In this document: positions 22,351-35,576 of the stretch, one piece after another
Layout of the letters: every line of letters starts with the position of its first letter
Numbering within the stretch: the stretch's first letter is position 1
Assembly (NCBI RefSeq): GCF_031755915.1
Contig: NC_083382.1
Span: forward strand, 11,977,001 to 12,041,000
Length of the DNA: 64,000 bases
Reading direction: 5' to 3'
Source of the DNA: Ziziphus jujuba
Taxonomy: Eukaryota; Streptophyta; Magnoliopsida; Rosales; Rhamnaceae
The notes under the pieces: generated by a model
What the model was told of the DNA's origin: nothing
The model's input: the letters and a program-made list of their open reading frames with translations, nothing else
Databases searched by the model: none
Program-made: the position numbers and the translations under genes

Positions 22351-23605
22351 ATCGACTTCCTATCCATATTCCTATTCCTACTACTTCATTTTTTCCCATC
22401 ATCATCACTTGCTTCGCTTCATTTCTCCAACCACTTTGCCACATTGATGACAGTATTGTTTTTGTTGGAATTCAAAAACAGCTTTTTTGTAGACAAGTTT
22501 GCTTCTAGAAACCCTTTTGCTTATCCTAAGGTTTTTGTCCTGGTCCTCCTGGAGACTAGAAGAGAGTAGAGATTGTTGCACATGGGATGGTGTAGAGTGT
22601 GATAATGAAAGTGGTCATGTCATTGCTCTTGACTTTAGCAGTAGTTTTCTTTATGGTTCTACAAATTCCATAAGCAGCCTCTTCAATGTTTCTCAATTTT
22701 AAAGGCTTAACCTTGCTGATAATGATTTCAACTTCTCTCAAATCTCTTCCGCAATGGCTCTTCTTTCAAGGTTAACGTATCACAACCTTTCTCGTTCACC
22801 TTTTCATGGTCAAGTTCCATTGGAGATCTCCAAACTCTCTAATCTGTCTTTCCTTGATCTATCTTACTATGATTTGGAATTGAAGAATCCTAATTTGAGC
22901 GGCTTAGTTAGAAATTTAAGTAACCTAAAACAACTTCATCTTACTTATGTTGGCACATCCTCCGCAGTGCCTAGCTTTTTGCCAAATTTGTCATCATTAA
23001 CATCCTTACTTCTAAGACATTGCAGGTTGCATGGTGAGTTCCCAAATAGAATTTTTCAACTTCAAAACTAACAATTTCTGAACATACAGAACAACTCTCA
23101 CCTTACTGGCTATCTACCAGAGTTTCATTCTAATAGTTCTCTTAAGGAATTGCTTCTTTGGAACACAAGTTTCTCAGGTAAAATACCCTCATCTATAGAA
23201 AAGCTTCGTTTCTGGCATAAGTTGGATTTTGGAGCATTTAGGTTTTCAGGGTGGTTCCATCTTCACTTGGTAAACTAATTGGGCTTACTTATTTGGACCT
23301 ATCAAGAAACTATTTTGAGAGTCAAATTCACTCTTTTCTTCAAAACCTTACCCAACTCATTGGGTTAAAGGCTTGGTGAAAATCAATTCAGTGGCGAAAA
23401 ATTCCATCATGGCTTGAAAACTTTACCCTTCTTACTCACTTAAGCTTTGGAAATAACAGATTGCACGGTCTTGCCCATCTTCCCTTGGTAGACCAACTAG
23501 CCTCACTCATTTGGACCTTTCAATGAACAATTTTACGGGTAAAATCCCCTGTTCTCTCCAAAACCTTTCCCAGCTAACTAAATTTAAACTTGGCAGCAAT
23601 GAATC
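22351..23605 (+). pseudogene. RLP copy 2, truncated receptor-like protein
   Basis: The expected ATG is ATC at 22351 (CAGCATCGACTTCC where copy 1 has CAGCATGGACTTCC), so the start codon is lost. The reading then follows the RLP pattern: hydrophobic leader, LLEFKNSFFVDKFASRNPFA, the CTWDGVECD-type LRRNT and about ten LRRs. Frame changes occur near 22,440, 22,535 and 23,245, and stops near 22,702 and 23,070. Homology ends near 23,605, before the island domain and membrane span. No functional product is expected. Confidence 0.88.
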
Positions 23606-24179
23606 CATGTAAGTCTTGGCTCATATTTTTTTATGAGCCAAGTTTCAGCAAGCTAAATCCATCTCAATTACAATCTTATCTCGAACCATTCGAGCATATT
23701 TACAGTTCTAATAAACATTTTAGTACATGTAGCATTACTAAAATTTTATTCACCAAAACTAAAAACCTGCCTTAGTTATGTTAATTTTATTACATTAGTA
23801 TTCTCTATAGTGTGCTCAATTGATTTCTTGATTATTTTACAAGATAATATCTCTTATATATATATTTTTTGAAGGATAATATATTTTACATAGACTTTAG
23901 AGACCAAATCAAGGGACACGATGCAACATTTCAATATGTAATCTTCAATAAGTTTTAAAATTCATAATGTGATTCCTTAGGAAAAAACAGAATGTAAGAA
24001 TTCATGCACATCTCGCGGCCAAATTTATTTTGTTATTATTTTTTTGTTGAAAGTTAAGAATATTTTATTAACATGGGGAATTCACAGGGAATGCTAGGTG
24101 CTTCACATATGTATAAATATATTCATCTAGTGCTGAGTGGAGGGGCTTTTATCTTCCACCAATATGACTTTAACCTATC
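23606..24179. other. Spacer after RLP copy 2, with small hairpin
   Basis: Begins with an 11-bp perfect hairpin (CTTGGCTCATA at 23615-23625, its complement at 23632-23642, T6 loop), probably the edge of an unidentified small element that truncates copy 2. From about 23,790 the sequence matches the spacers at 37,770 and 53,290 (GGGACA-GATGCAACATTTC and CGGCCAAATTTATTTTGTTAT). No gene. Confidence 0.5.
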
Positions 24180-25690
24180 TTTATGACTTTTCTAACAACA
24201 TATATTTGTGGTTATAAAAGAATTGGTAAAGCCTTTAATCTTTTCTTTTTCTTTACAATATTTTCTTAGTGATGAACCGTATAGAATATGATATGACAAT
24301 TACCAAGGTTTTCCCAATCTTTTTTCCTTTAATTATCTTATTTGTTATTATAATCTAAAAGTATTATTTAAATTAGCTTAAGTTTCACCTAACTAGAAAT
24401 GATTACCGATGATAACCTATAAATCTTGGGTTCAAAATTTGATGTTGAAATCCCCTCTTCCCAATTTATCAAAAAGAAAAAAAAAAGTTTTACACAGACC
24501 TCTAATAGTGCTGAAGCATGGAATTAGAGAGAAAAAGCCTAAATTTAAAAATATGATCACCCTGAATTTGATTGATAAAGTTTTCATATTGACTTTTCCA
24601 ACAATATATATTTGTGGTAACAAAGTAATGGCCAAGCCTTTAATCTTTCTTTTTTCTTTACATCTTCCTTTTTTCTGTACAATATTTTCCTAATGACAAA
24701 ACCATATAGATTAGAGTATGACAATTACCAAGCTTTTTCTGATTTTCTTCCTTTAAATTGTCTTATTTGTTATTATAATATAGAAGTATCTGCTTTAATT
24801 AACTCAAGTTTTACGTTGGACAACTTAGTTGGCAATGAGTACTCATGATAATTCATAAATTTTGGGATCCAGATCTAACTGTTGAAATCCCGTTCTTTCC
24901 GACTTATAAAAAAAATAATAATAAATAAATAAAAAAGTTCACGCGGCCACTGATATTGCTGAAGCATGGAATTAGAGAGAAAAAACAAAGTTTGAAAGAA
25001 TGATCACTCTCAATTCAACAAAGTCTTCCAGATTGACTTCCAATGTTGTCATCTGATCATTGCAAGAATGACTTTTTTCACAATATATGTTTGTGGTAAT
25101 AAAAGTTACAATATTTTCTTAACCACTAACCATATAGATTATAAGATGACAATTACCAAACTTTTTCCTATCTTTCTTCCTTTAATTATTGAATTTGTTA
25201 CTATAATCTAGAAGTATATTACTTTATTTAGCTTAAGTTTCACGTTGGATAGCTCATTTGATAATAATTTTTGATGATAACTCCTGGGTCTCAGGTTCAA
25301 GATTTGGTGTTAAATTTTTTATTATTATAATCTTGAATTATCTATTTTAGTCCAGTTGCCAATTATTTTTTATAATAACTACTAGTTCTGGTTTTGAAAT
25401 CCCTCTTTCCATTTCATTAAAAGAAAAAAAAAAAAATGTTTCACTCGGACTTTAAATGGTGAAGCATGGAATTAGAGAGAATATTAGGTCTCTATTGAAA
25501 TCCTCTTCTGATTTTATCGAAAAACTTTAAAAAAATAATAATAATAATAAGTTTCACATACCCTGTAAGGGATTAGAAAGAAAAAAGCCTAAGTTTAAAA
25601 ATATGATTTACTCTAAATTCGATTGATAAAGTTTTTCAGATTGACTTCCAATGTTGTTGATGGATGCAAGAATGTGGCTAAATTTTGATT
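24180..25690. repeat. Array of ~425-bp intergenic tandem units
   Basis: Three full and one partial diverged units. Each contains GACAATTACCAA (24295, 24720, 25148; spacing 425 and 428 bp), a TATTTGTTATTATAATCTA-like stretch, an A-rich tract and GAAGCATGGAATTAGAGAGA. Related units occur upstream of RLP copy 4 (53,640-54,960), with one at 38,206. They belong to the duplicated RLP spacer module and hold no gene. Confidence 0.8.
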
Positions 25691-26254
25691 ATTGTATTTG
25701 GACACAAGGAAGATAAATTATTATTATTATTATTATTCTGTAGAAATAAGTTCTATTGGCAAAAAGTTTCTAGCTGAATTGGCCAACAATTTGTTAGTTC
25801 TGTTTCCATCTATTTCTACTAGCTATCTGAAATCTGCAGTACCAATTGTACAACTCTCTAAGATGAAAAACGTTCTTAATATTTACTAAACAAGTACGAA
25901 AGATCATTTATTAATGTTGTAATTAAATATGCTTTTTAAGTATGAAAGACCCTATTTCAGACAGAGCACGGATCATCTAGATTAGTGCTTAACAGAATAT
26001 GTTTTTCCCTACAAATTTTTTATATTAACAAATGAAACAGTACCTACCTCTGTTTCGTTTTTATTTATTTTTTATTAGTGTTTCACAGTCCAACATTATC
26101 TGCTAGTCCAAAACCGTGTTTTTATTTTTTCATGGCTTGGCCATCTTTCCAAACTCCATTGTTGCCTATAAAACTGACCTCCGTTTCCCTTCCTAGTCCC
26201 ACCATCAACATAAAACACTAATTTCCTCAAAAAAAAAAAAAAAAAAAAAAAAAC
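25691..26254 (+). promoter_or_regulatory. RLP copy 3 upstream region with TATA box
   Basis: Shared RLP upstream sequence (TTGGCCAACAA-TTGTTAGTTCTGTTTCCATC) with TATAAAA at 26167-26173 in the conserved CATTGTTGCC context, about 82 bp before the ATG. An A run of about 25 bases separates it from the start codon. Confidence 0.65.
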
Positions 26255-29200
26255 ATGGTATTTCTACCGCTGCTTCATCTTCTTCTTATAGTCATCACTT
26301 GCTTCGCTTATTTTGTGCAGCCACTTTGCCATAATGATGACAGCGTTGCCTTGTTGGAGCTCAACAGCAGCTTTCAAGTTTGCTTCTAAAAATCCTTTTG
26401 CATATCCCAAAGTTTCATCCTGGAGACTAGAAGGGAACAGAGATTGCTGCTCATGGAATGGCGTAGAGTGCGATGATGACACAGGTCGTGTCGTTGCTCT
26501 AGACCTTAGCAGCAGTTTCCTTCATGGTTCTATAAACTCCACCAGCACCCTCTTCAACCTTACTCAACTTCAAAGGCTTAACCTTGCTGATAATGATTTT
26601 AACTTCTCTCATATCCCTTCTGCAATGGGTCATCTTTCAAGGTTAACATATCTCAACCTTTCTCATTCATCTTTTTGTGGTCAAGTTCCATTTGAGATCT
26701 CAGGACTCTCAAATCTGTCTTTCCTTGATCTGTCTTACAATGATTTGGAATTGAAGAGTCCAAATTTGAGTAGGTTGGTTGGAAATTTAATAAAGCTGAA
26801 ACAACTTCATCTTACTTATGTTGATATATCCTCCACAGTGCCTAGCTTTTTGGCAAATTTCTCTTCATTAACGTCCTTACTTCTAAGTGATTGCGGATTG
26901 CAAGGTGAGTTCCCAAACCGAATTTTTCAACTTCCAAACCTACAAGTTCTTAATTTGAGGAACAACCCTGGTCTTACTGGCTATCTACCTGAATTTCACT
27001 CTAATAGTTCTTTTGAGGTATTGCTACTTTACAACACAAGTTTTTCTGGAAAAATACCCACTTCCATTAAAAACCTTCATTTAATGCTTCAGTTAGATTT
27101 TGGAGCCTGTAGGCTTTCAGGGTTGGTTCCATCTTCGCTTGGTAAACTAACCAGGCTTACTTTTTTGGGCCTTTCAGAAAATAATTTTGAGGGAAATCAA
27201 TTCCCTTCTTTTCTTCAAAACCTCACCCAGCTCACCACTTTATGGCTAACAAAATGTCAGTTAACGGGTGAAATTCCAGGTTGGCTTGGAAAACTTACCC
27301 AATTAACTGATCTTGGACTTTATATAAATAATTTGCATGGTCACATCCCATCATCCCTTGGTAAACTAACAAGCCTCACCTATTTGGACCTTGCAGCAAA
27401 CGATTTTGAGGGTCAAATCCCTTCTTTTCTTCGAAACCTCACCCAACTCACTGTGTTATTGCTTGATGATAGTCAATTCACGGGTGAAATTCCATCTTGG
27501 TTTGAAGCTTTTACCCTTTTGAATAATCTAGATCTTGGAAAGAATAAATTGCATGGTCTTATCCCATCTTCCCTTGGTAGACTAAGTAGCCTCACTTATT
27601 TGGACCTTTCAGCAAACAGTTTCAAGGGCCACATCCCCTGTTTTCTTCGAAACCTCACGAACCTTGAATACCTTGCTCTTCATGACAATGAATTGAGTGG
27701 CACATTGAACTTTGACATGTTTCTTGGCATGAAAAATCTAAACACGCTTTTATTAGGGCGTAACAAGTTGTCTAAACTTGTCCACACTAGCAAAATGAAT
27801 GCGAATGTTCCAAGGTTCCAAAGTTTAGACTTGAGTTCAAGCAATTTAACCGAATTCCCTGATTTTTTAAGGTATCAAGATAGATTAGAGTGGTTGGCTT
27901 TATACGGAAACAAGATACATGGTGAAGTACGCAGATGGATATGGAACATGAGCACAGAGACAATGGCCAATGTGGACATTTCTGACAACTCCTTGACAGG
28001 CTTTGAACAAACTCCAGTTTTCATCGCTTGGGTTCACTTGATCAGTTACCGATTCCTTCACCGTCCATCTTGGACTACCATGTCTCAAACAACAAACTGA
28101 CCGGAAAAATTTCTCCCTTCTTCTGCAATCTGAGTTCCCTTCTAGTGCTTGATTTGTCTAATAACCAATTGACAGGTAAGCTTCCACAATGTTTGGAAAA
28201 TTTCAGGAATACTTTACTGGTCTTGAATATGAGTAACAACCATTTTCATGGTAGCATTCCCCAATTGTGTCCAAATGGAAGCAATGTGAGAATGATTGAT
28301 CTAAGCCACAATCAGTTTCAAGGACGTTTACCACAAATGTTGGCCAATTGTACGATGCTGGAAGTTCTCAATCTCGGGAACAATCGATTCAATGATGTTT
28401 TCCCTTCATGGTTAGGGACTCTTCCAAACTTAAGGTTACTTGTACTTCGATCCAACAGCCTCCAAGGAGTGATAAGGAAACACAGCAACCCTGGTTTTTC
28501 TAGTCTGCATGTTTTTGATATCTCCAATAACAGTTTTAAAGGTGAATTGCCATCTGAATTCTTTAAAAATTTGAAGGCCATGAGATTTAAAGATGCTGCC
28601 AATTCATCGTATCTGGTGGCAAACTTTAGTTTTGTTGTAAAGGCCGTTCCATGGAGGGATGAATTTGCTTACTCAATAACCATAACAAACAAAGGCAGGG
28701 TTATGCTTTATGAGAAGATCCAAGAAGCTTTTGTAGTCATTGACGTTTCAAATAACAGATTTGAGGGATCAATTCCAGAGAGTTTCGGTATCCTACAAGG
28801 GCTTCATGTGCTTAATCTTTCGAACAACATTCTCACTGGTAAAATCCCATCATCCTTTGGAAGCATAACAAATCTTGAATCACTTGATCTTTCAAACAAC
28901 AACCTCTCAGGACATATCCCTACACAACTTGGACAATTGACATTTCTTGCTGTCTTTAAGGTCTCTTATAACCATCTGATTGGACCTATACCCCAAATGA
29001 ACCAACTTATCACATTTGATGTCAGTTCATATGAGGGGAACCTGGGATTATGCGGAATTCCATTGCCAAAAAAGTGTGAAAGTTCAGTACCTCCTTCAGG
29101 TTTTCAAGATGAACAAGATTCAAACTCTGCATTGGAGCTTTATTGGATGACAATTGTGCCAGGATATGTGAGTGGGCTGGTAATTGGAGTGGTTATTGGG

Positions 29201-29299
29201 CAGATATTTGCAACCAAGAAGCATGACTGGTTTGTGGAGACTTTTGGGCAGGCGAAATTAAAAGGCAGAAGGGTGAAAAGGGGTCGGCGAAGAAGGTGA
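26255..29299 (+). pseudogene. RLP copy 3, full-length receptor-like protein with two frameshifts
   Basis: The most complete RLP of the window. ATG 26255 opens a signal peptide (VFLPLLHLLLIVITCFAYF) followed by CHNDDSVALLE. An 8-bp deletion after the SSF codons, compared with copies 4 and 5, shifts the frame and gives TAA at 26387 after 44 codons. From about 26,370 to 28,060 the next frame encodes the LRRNT (RDCCSWNGVECD) and most LRRs. A 34-bp deletion near 28,045, compared with copy 6, shifts it again. The third segment (to TGA 29297-29299) encodes the last C1 LRRs, the island domain (ITNKGRVMLYEKIQE), the final LRRs, LCGIPLPKKC, an acidic stretch, a membrane span with GYVSGLVIGVVIG and a basic tail. 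The TTG-initiated frame at 26,313 is an artefact of the shift. Confidence 0.9.
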
Positions 29300-30175
29300 A
29301 GTGTAGGCAATATGTCATAATAACATGGAGTTTCCTAATTTCCTTGTATATTTTAGTAGTGTGTACCATTAAGATATTGGGTGCTTATTAATAATAATAA
29401 TAATATCATTATTATATTATTTTTATTTTTTATTTTTTTATTTTTTCGCATGCAAGAGTATTTCATTTCTATTCGTCTGATGGAAACTACGTCCTGCAAA
29501 AGCAAACCAGACACTTTTATTTATCTAATGGATTTACCATCAGAAATTAATTACATGTGTAGGACTTTCAAAATGAAAAATGACTTTGGTTCTGTTTCAC
29601 TCCTTTATATGGATATGAAGTATGCTCTCACCCAGAGGAGACCTGCGAAACTTGTTTGGACGAGGGAAAAGTTGGTCTTCCAGTCAGTTTTTTTTTTTTT
29701 TTAATTTTTTTCAAAATTATATCTGTAATTAACATTGAGATTATTTGACTTTTTGTTCTCTTTTTTCTGTGCTTTTTTTTTTTTTTTTGGTTGCTTTAAA
29801 ATTCTTGTCTATCATTTAAAATGAAAAATATGCAGATTAGTTTCCATACAAAGATTATTGGCTAAATTATCGTTATGAACACGAATCATGCATATATATT
29901 CTACCAACTGAGAAGAGGAATCGTAAATATTGTTTTTTTTTTTTTCCTTTTTTTGTTTGAAACATCGAAAATATTGTTCGATTGCAACCAAGTAAAACAA
30001 TTATATGTATGTTGTCCTCATTATACAGGGGGAAAAAACAAAATTAAAACAATTAGCAATTTTTTTTTTCTATTTTTCATTTGCAAAACAATCAAACTAG
30101 TTTTCAAAGTTCTAAAAAAAAAAGAAAACAAGATATTTCAAAGGCTTATCTATATATATATATATATATATGCTT

Positions 30176-30207
<32 letters not shown>

Positions 30208-31058
30208 TAAATTTCCAGTATCATTAAAACCTTTGACAAATAAATGCTCAATAAATAAATAATCTCTCTAAAAATAAAATTATTTGGTTCCAACTCACTA
30301 AATCCATGAGATGATAAATTTTTAAAAGATGTTTTAGAACCCATTATATATATAAATTAATAATTGATTAAATTTTGGTAAAAATAATATATATAAATAT
30401 ATATATATATAGTTAGTCAAAAGTAAGGTTTATCTTACGTTATTAAATTAAGATCTAATTTTGATAACCATTGAATCAAATCAAATATTTGGATTTAAAA
30501 TTTAGAAAAATTGTCAAATATGGATTTATTGCTATAATAAATTTCTATTTAAAAAAAAAGAACTTGTCAAGATTCTATAATTAATAATTGTAATTTTTAA
30601 ATTTTAATCTATAATGTGACCTAAAGGCTTAAAAAAAAAAAAAAAAAACTCATATTAGACCTCATATTAAGGACTTTATTTTATCCTAATTATAGTAAAG
30701 TTCAAATAAGGTTCTTAATATAATGACTAATATGAGATTTTTTTTTTTTTCAATCATTGCATCGCATTAAGGTCGATATTGATATTTAGAAATATATTTA
30801 TTAATCATAGATTTTAATAAAGTTCATTTTTTCTAAATAGGATTTTTATATGTTACTAAATTTATATTTAATCATTTTTTAAATTTAAAATCTTAATTTT
30901 TAATGTGATCTAATAATCATTATAGGTGGATTTTACTTAAGTTTAACTATATATATATATATAAACATTTATAATACATATTAGAGAAATTTTACTTAAC
31001 ATTTTTTATTTTTATTTTTATTTTTTCAATTTAGTTTTTTTTTTCTAAAATATGTATC
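29300..31058. other. AT-rich spacer after RLP copy 3
   Basis: The 3' flank shared with copy 1 extends to about 29,880. Then come very AT-rich sequence, homopolymers and TA microsatellites (about 30,153-30,170 and 30,179-30,200). No gene seen. Confidence 0.6.
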
Positions 31059-31061
31059 TTA

Positions 31062-31101
31062 GGGGACTGTATTCGATTAGGAATTTAATAGATTTTAAAA
31101 G
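31062..31101 (+). repeat. Harbinger left terminal inverted repeat
   Basis: Pairs with 36265-36304. The left end has two additional bases near its tip. Further TATTCAATT repeats in both subterminal regions (31,110-31,260 and 36,130-36,260) resemble each other. Confidence 0.9.
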
Positions 31102-32912
31102 ATTTTAAAAATCCAAAGGTATTCAATTAAGATTTTTATGGAATCCATTAAAATATTAGGGTATTCAATTCAGAATTTTATAGAATCTATATAAATCTGA
31201 TGTTATTCAATTATGACTTTTTAAAAGTCCATAAAAATCTGTTGGTATTCAAAAAATCATTAACTTAGAAAGATTTTATAAATTGATGGATTTGATTGGA
31301 TTTTGAGACATTAGATATAAATACTCAAGCCTTTCACAAATCCAGTCTCCACCCCAAAGATTTCATCGGATTGTAAAACACAAAACATTGAGTGAGACCT
31401 TGCTTTGAAATAGAACGAAGAACGAAGAACAGACGGACAAACCCAACCCGTTGGATGAACAATCGAACAAAACTGGTGAACTGACGATAACCAAAACAAC
31501 GATCCTTCCTGTGGGTTCTCTCCCCGTGCTTCCTTGGTTGATCTGATTTTTTGGGTATGATTCAATTTTTCTGCTTTTTTCGCATTATCCTTCTATTGTT
31601 TGATAAAAACCCAAATCAATGTTGTGAAAGTTTTGAATTTCAAGTGACAAGTTTTGAGTTAAAAAAAAAAAAAAAAAAAAAAGAGTGAGAAACTTTCTAA
31701 GGAATGTATCTGTTATCTGCTATCTGCTATTGTAAATATATTCATATATGTTGTATATATGTTTAGCCCTAGTGTAAAAAGAAATAGAAGGTTGTGAAGC
31801 CGTACTTTAGTGCCAATTAACTTGTTCTTTTGAAGCATTATTAACAATACATGTCCACCATCTTTATAGATAATCTCCATCGATCTTTTCCAGCACAACC
31901 CCCCCCTCTTCCTTGAGCCATAAACACATAGACGAAAGCCCCAACCCCTCCCCCCCCCCCCCCCCCCCCCCCAAAACACACACACAGATGAAAGCAAGAG
32001 CATGGAAACAACTGCCAGATGATAAAAATTTTGAGGGGTTAGTTTTCAGGAGGGTAAAGATCATCTCTTATCAATGTATTTTCTTTGTACCCAAAAAAAA
32101 AATAAAAAATAAAAAATAAAAAATAAAAAAAGGAAACAGATGGATAGTGATGATCACGTCTCTGAAGAAAGGAAAAAAATGGTTGGTAGATTAGGCATAA
32201 TGAATGTGTATGTCAGAAGCTAGCCTCACAATTTTCCATCAATTAATAAATTTATATAGCTTTGAAAAAAAAAAAAAAAGAGTTGGTGGATTAGGCACAA
32301 TGAGTGTTCACGTCAAAAGCTAGCCACACAATTTTCTATCAATTAATAAATTTATATTATATATATATATAGTTTCTTGTACTTAATTAAAAACACTTCC
32401 CCAAGAATTTGTGCTTTGGTTACTGTTTCCACTATGAGTGACTGATTTGGTGTTCCATCATTATTATTGTTATATATATATACTTCTTGTACTAATTTAA
32501 CACACTTCTCCAAAAAGTTGTGTTTTGGTTTCTGTTTCACTGTGAATGCCTGACCATGTTTAGTGTTCCATCATTATTATTATTTGTTACGAAAATATTA
32601 CTGCCTACTTGCACTTAAAAATATATATACTATGCTATAGTACTACATGTTCATGCATATATATATATATATAATTTCGGAAAAAATTAGAAAAATACAT
32701 TATTGTTTGGTTGTAGTTAATAGTCTTTTAAAATGCATTATGAATCTAATATGATTTATTAAATATTTTTAATCTGATTTTTTATTTTGATGAGTTAGAA
32801 TGTGAATATTTTGATCTTGTTTATTATATGTTTAATTTATAATATATATATATATATATATAAATGTGATTCAACTATTCATGGGCTTTATATTTAGATA
32901 TTCATTGTTACA
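31102..32912. other. Harbinger 5' non-coding region
   Basis: Holds a 23-base C run (31950-31972) next to a CA run, and two local tandem duplications of about 110 bp: one containing TCAATTAATAAATTTATAT (about 32,170-32,355) and one containing GTGTTCCATCATTATTATT (about 32,370-32,580). Short frames through the C run are composition artefacts. Confidence 0.6.
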
Positions 32913-33956
32913 ATGGGAGATTCACAACGAAAAGGTAAAACTGCATATAACACATGGACCTCATAAGAGAGTAATATGTTGTTGGAACTGATGGTTGATG
33001 CTGCTAATCGTAGATGGCGTGATAATAATGGTGTATTTAGCAAACTAACTGTGGAAAGTAAGATACTTCCTAAGCTAAATGAAGCACTTGGATGTAATAA
33101 AAATTATACTCAATATCAGAGTCGCTTGAAATGGTTTAAAACGCGTTATCAAACATTTTCTCAACTCATGCGTTTCAACTCTGGTTTTGGATGGGATGCA
33201 ACCACACAAAGATTCACTGCCACAGATGAAATATGGGATAATTACTTTAAGGTGAGGTTATAAATTTTCATAAGAATGTATTTTATATTATTATATCTTA
33301 TATATATATCTATATATATATATAGATATATTTTTTTTGTATTTTTATATGTTAACAAAATATTATATTTATTTTATTTTGTTTTATTTTTTTTACAGTC
33401 TCATCCAAACCAGAAACACCTTCGAACAGAAACTTTTGCTGACTTTGAGGATTTAAAAATTGCTGCTGGAAATGGAACTGCCATTGGAAAAAACTCTATT
33501 GGATTGAGAGACGATACAGATGCAAGAATTTATGGACAAGATGAAAGTACACATGGTAGGATAGATGACTATGTATATGATGAGATTAACGAGGTATATG
33601 TTCCAACTCAACTCGATCCATCATGCCAAGCACCTTCACCCAGACATAATGAACCATCAATGTCAGAGTTCGATCCAAATTTAGAAGTTCCCATGGAAAA
33701 TGTTGTTCAAAAAAAGCGAACTAGAAATGAATATGAAGGAAATACTCGTTCATTTGATCAGAATGCCACTCGAGTTGATCTTCTAGAAAAACTTTCTCAT
33801 GGTTTGGACTCAATTGGAAAAATTGCCACTGAAATTTGGGGTATGTATAACCTAATGGAGAAAAAGGAAAAGGCAATTAGTGAAAAGGAGAAAAAGAATG
33901 ATATTTGGAATGCTATTAAGGAAACTCCAAATTTAGATAACATTGGTCGCTATTAA
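32913..33956 (+). pseudogene. Harbinger-associated Myb/SANT-like DNA-binding protein
   Basis: Two exons (32913-33251 and 33399-33956) with a clean GT-AG intron give 297 codons plus stop. The N-terminus contains the Myb_DNA-bind_3 domain (LLELMVDAANRRWRDNNGVF, LKWFKTRYQTFSQLM). Then come a low-complexity acidic stretch, a KKRTR basic motif and a coiled-coil-like lysine/glutamate segment (MEKKEKAISEKEKKND). Codon 18 is TAA (32964-32966) in place of what should be GAA, so the full product is cut. Restart at ATG 32976 would keep most of the domain. In this superfamily the Myb-like partner binds the element's ends and helps the transposase into the nucleus. Confidence 0.85.
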
Positions 33957-34283
33957 GCACTAGCATTGATTCAGAAAATAGGAGTTAAAGATCATTCTTG
34001 AAGATGTTACCTGAAGAGCGCTCAGAATGGATATCATTTAATATGGAATGAGTGTTAAAACATATATTTAGCTATAACTATTTTATGAAATAGGTTTTTT
34101 GTTTTGATATATTTTTCTCTCTAGTTTGTTTAAGTGAATTTTTTCATTTGCTTTATTGTTCAATTTGTATTGAATTGAATTTTTCATTAAAGATTTTTTT
34201 TTCCCTTCATGATATTATTATTTTTTATGACATTTCATATTTTCTAATAATATTTGATGTTATGTCTTAGATTAATAGAGAAA

Positions 34284-35576
34284 ATGGAACGGGAAAAACT
34301 GGGAGAAAGAGATACACAAGAAGATGAAGAATTTTATGAAACCATTAAATTAATGTTGTTGGCAATTCAAGCAATACTTGAGGTATTAGATGCACTAATG
34401 ATTAGCATATGTGATGAATATATCGAACGTCCACTGGCTAGACGACCAATCGCTCTTAAAGGGTATAATTATATTCATAAAGTATTGAAAGAAGATCCTC
34501 AACATTTTCGGCAACTCTATAAGATGTATCCTAATGTGTTTTTGAAGTTATGTAAAATTATTAGAGAAAAAACATATTTACAGGATACAAGATTCATTTG
34601 CATTAAAGAAATGCTTGCAACATTTTTACTTATTATAGGTCAAAATTCTCGCTATCGTATGACTCGTGAAACATTTAGTCGATCACATTTCACAATGAGC
34701 AAAAACTTCAACAATGTTTTGAGGGCTTTGAACACAATAGCACCAGATATGATGGTTAAACCAAAATCTACAGTGCCAAGTAAAATAAGAGAACATACAA
34801 GATTTTACCCTTACTTCAAGGTAAGTAATGAATGTTTTACCTATTTAATTGTTTAGTAATAATAATTATTGTCATTATTGTTATAGTTTTGTTATTATTA
34901 GTGTTGTAATTATTATTCAGAACACCTTATATTTTATGTTAGTTATAAAATTTATTATTTCTTTTAGGATTGTATTGGAGCTATTGATGGCACACATATA
35001 CCAGCAACAGTAAAGAGTCGTGATGTAAGTAGCTATCGTAATCGCCATGGAAAAATTTCACAAAATGTATTAGCAGCTTGTAACTTTGATTTGGAGTTCA
35101 TATACGTGCTTAGTGGATGGGAGGGTTCAGCTCATGATTCAAAATTACTACATGATGCTTTATCAAGGAGGAATGGACTTAAAGTGCCACAAGGTATATA
35201 TATATTTTTTATTATATATATTTTTCAATATGTACTAATTTTTACAAAATAATATTTATGAATTAATAATTAATATCTTATATTTTTAGGTAAATATTTT
35301 CTTGTGGATTGTGGATTTACAAATCGTCGACAATTTTTAGCTCCATTTAGAGGGGTTCGATACCATTTGCAAGATTTTTCTGGTCCAGGTCGCCATCCCG
35401 AAACTGTAGCTGAATTGTTCAATCTCCGTCACTCTTCTTTAAGAAACATAATTGAGAGGATATTTGGTATATTCAAATCTAGATTCACAATTTTCAAGTC
35501 TGCACCTCCATTTCCATTTAAAACACAAGCAGAGCTAGTTTTAGCTTGTGCAGGATTGCACAATTTTCTTCGCTAG
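34284..35576 (+). CDS. PIF/Harbinger transposase (HARBI1-like, DDE_Tnp_4)
   Basis: Three exons (34284-34820, 34968-35193, 35290-35576) with GT-AG introns in consistent phase give 349 aa. A helical N-terminal region with a helix-turn-helix (LYKMYPNVFLKLCKII) leads into the DDE nuclease fold, with the three catalytic acids in GAIDGTH, GSAHDSKL and IIERIFG. The first intron falls just before the DCIGAIDGTH motif. The TAG at 35574 looks premature: the next codons continue in frame with family-like ECRSDEFP, and a second stop follows at LLES. The catalytic domain is intact, so activity is possible but not shown. The neighbouring Myb-like gene is its usual partner. Confidence 0.85.

Noticed and set aside
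26313..26400. TTG-initiated start for the long RLP copy 3 frame
   Set aside because: Codons before about 26,370 are the signal-peptide region read in the wrong frame; the real ATG is 26255 and the frame changes through an 8-bp deletion.
29875..30210. Hydrophobic frame in the spacer after RLP copy 3
   Set aside because: Composed of T runs and TA microsatellite; no coding signature.
31713..32119. Glycine- and proline-rich frames around 31,950
   Set aside because: They come from a 23-base C run next to CA repeats inside the Harbinger leader.
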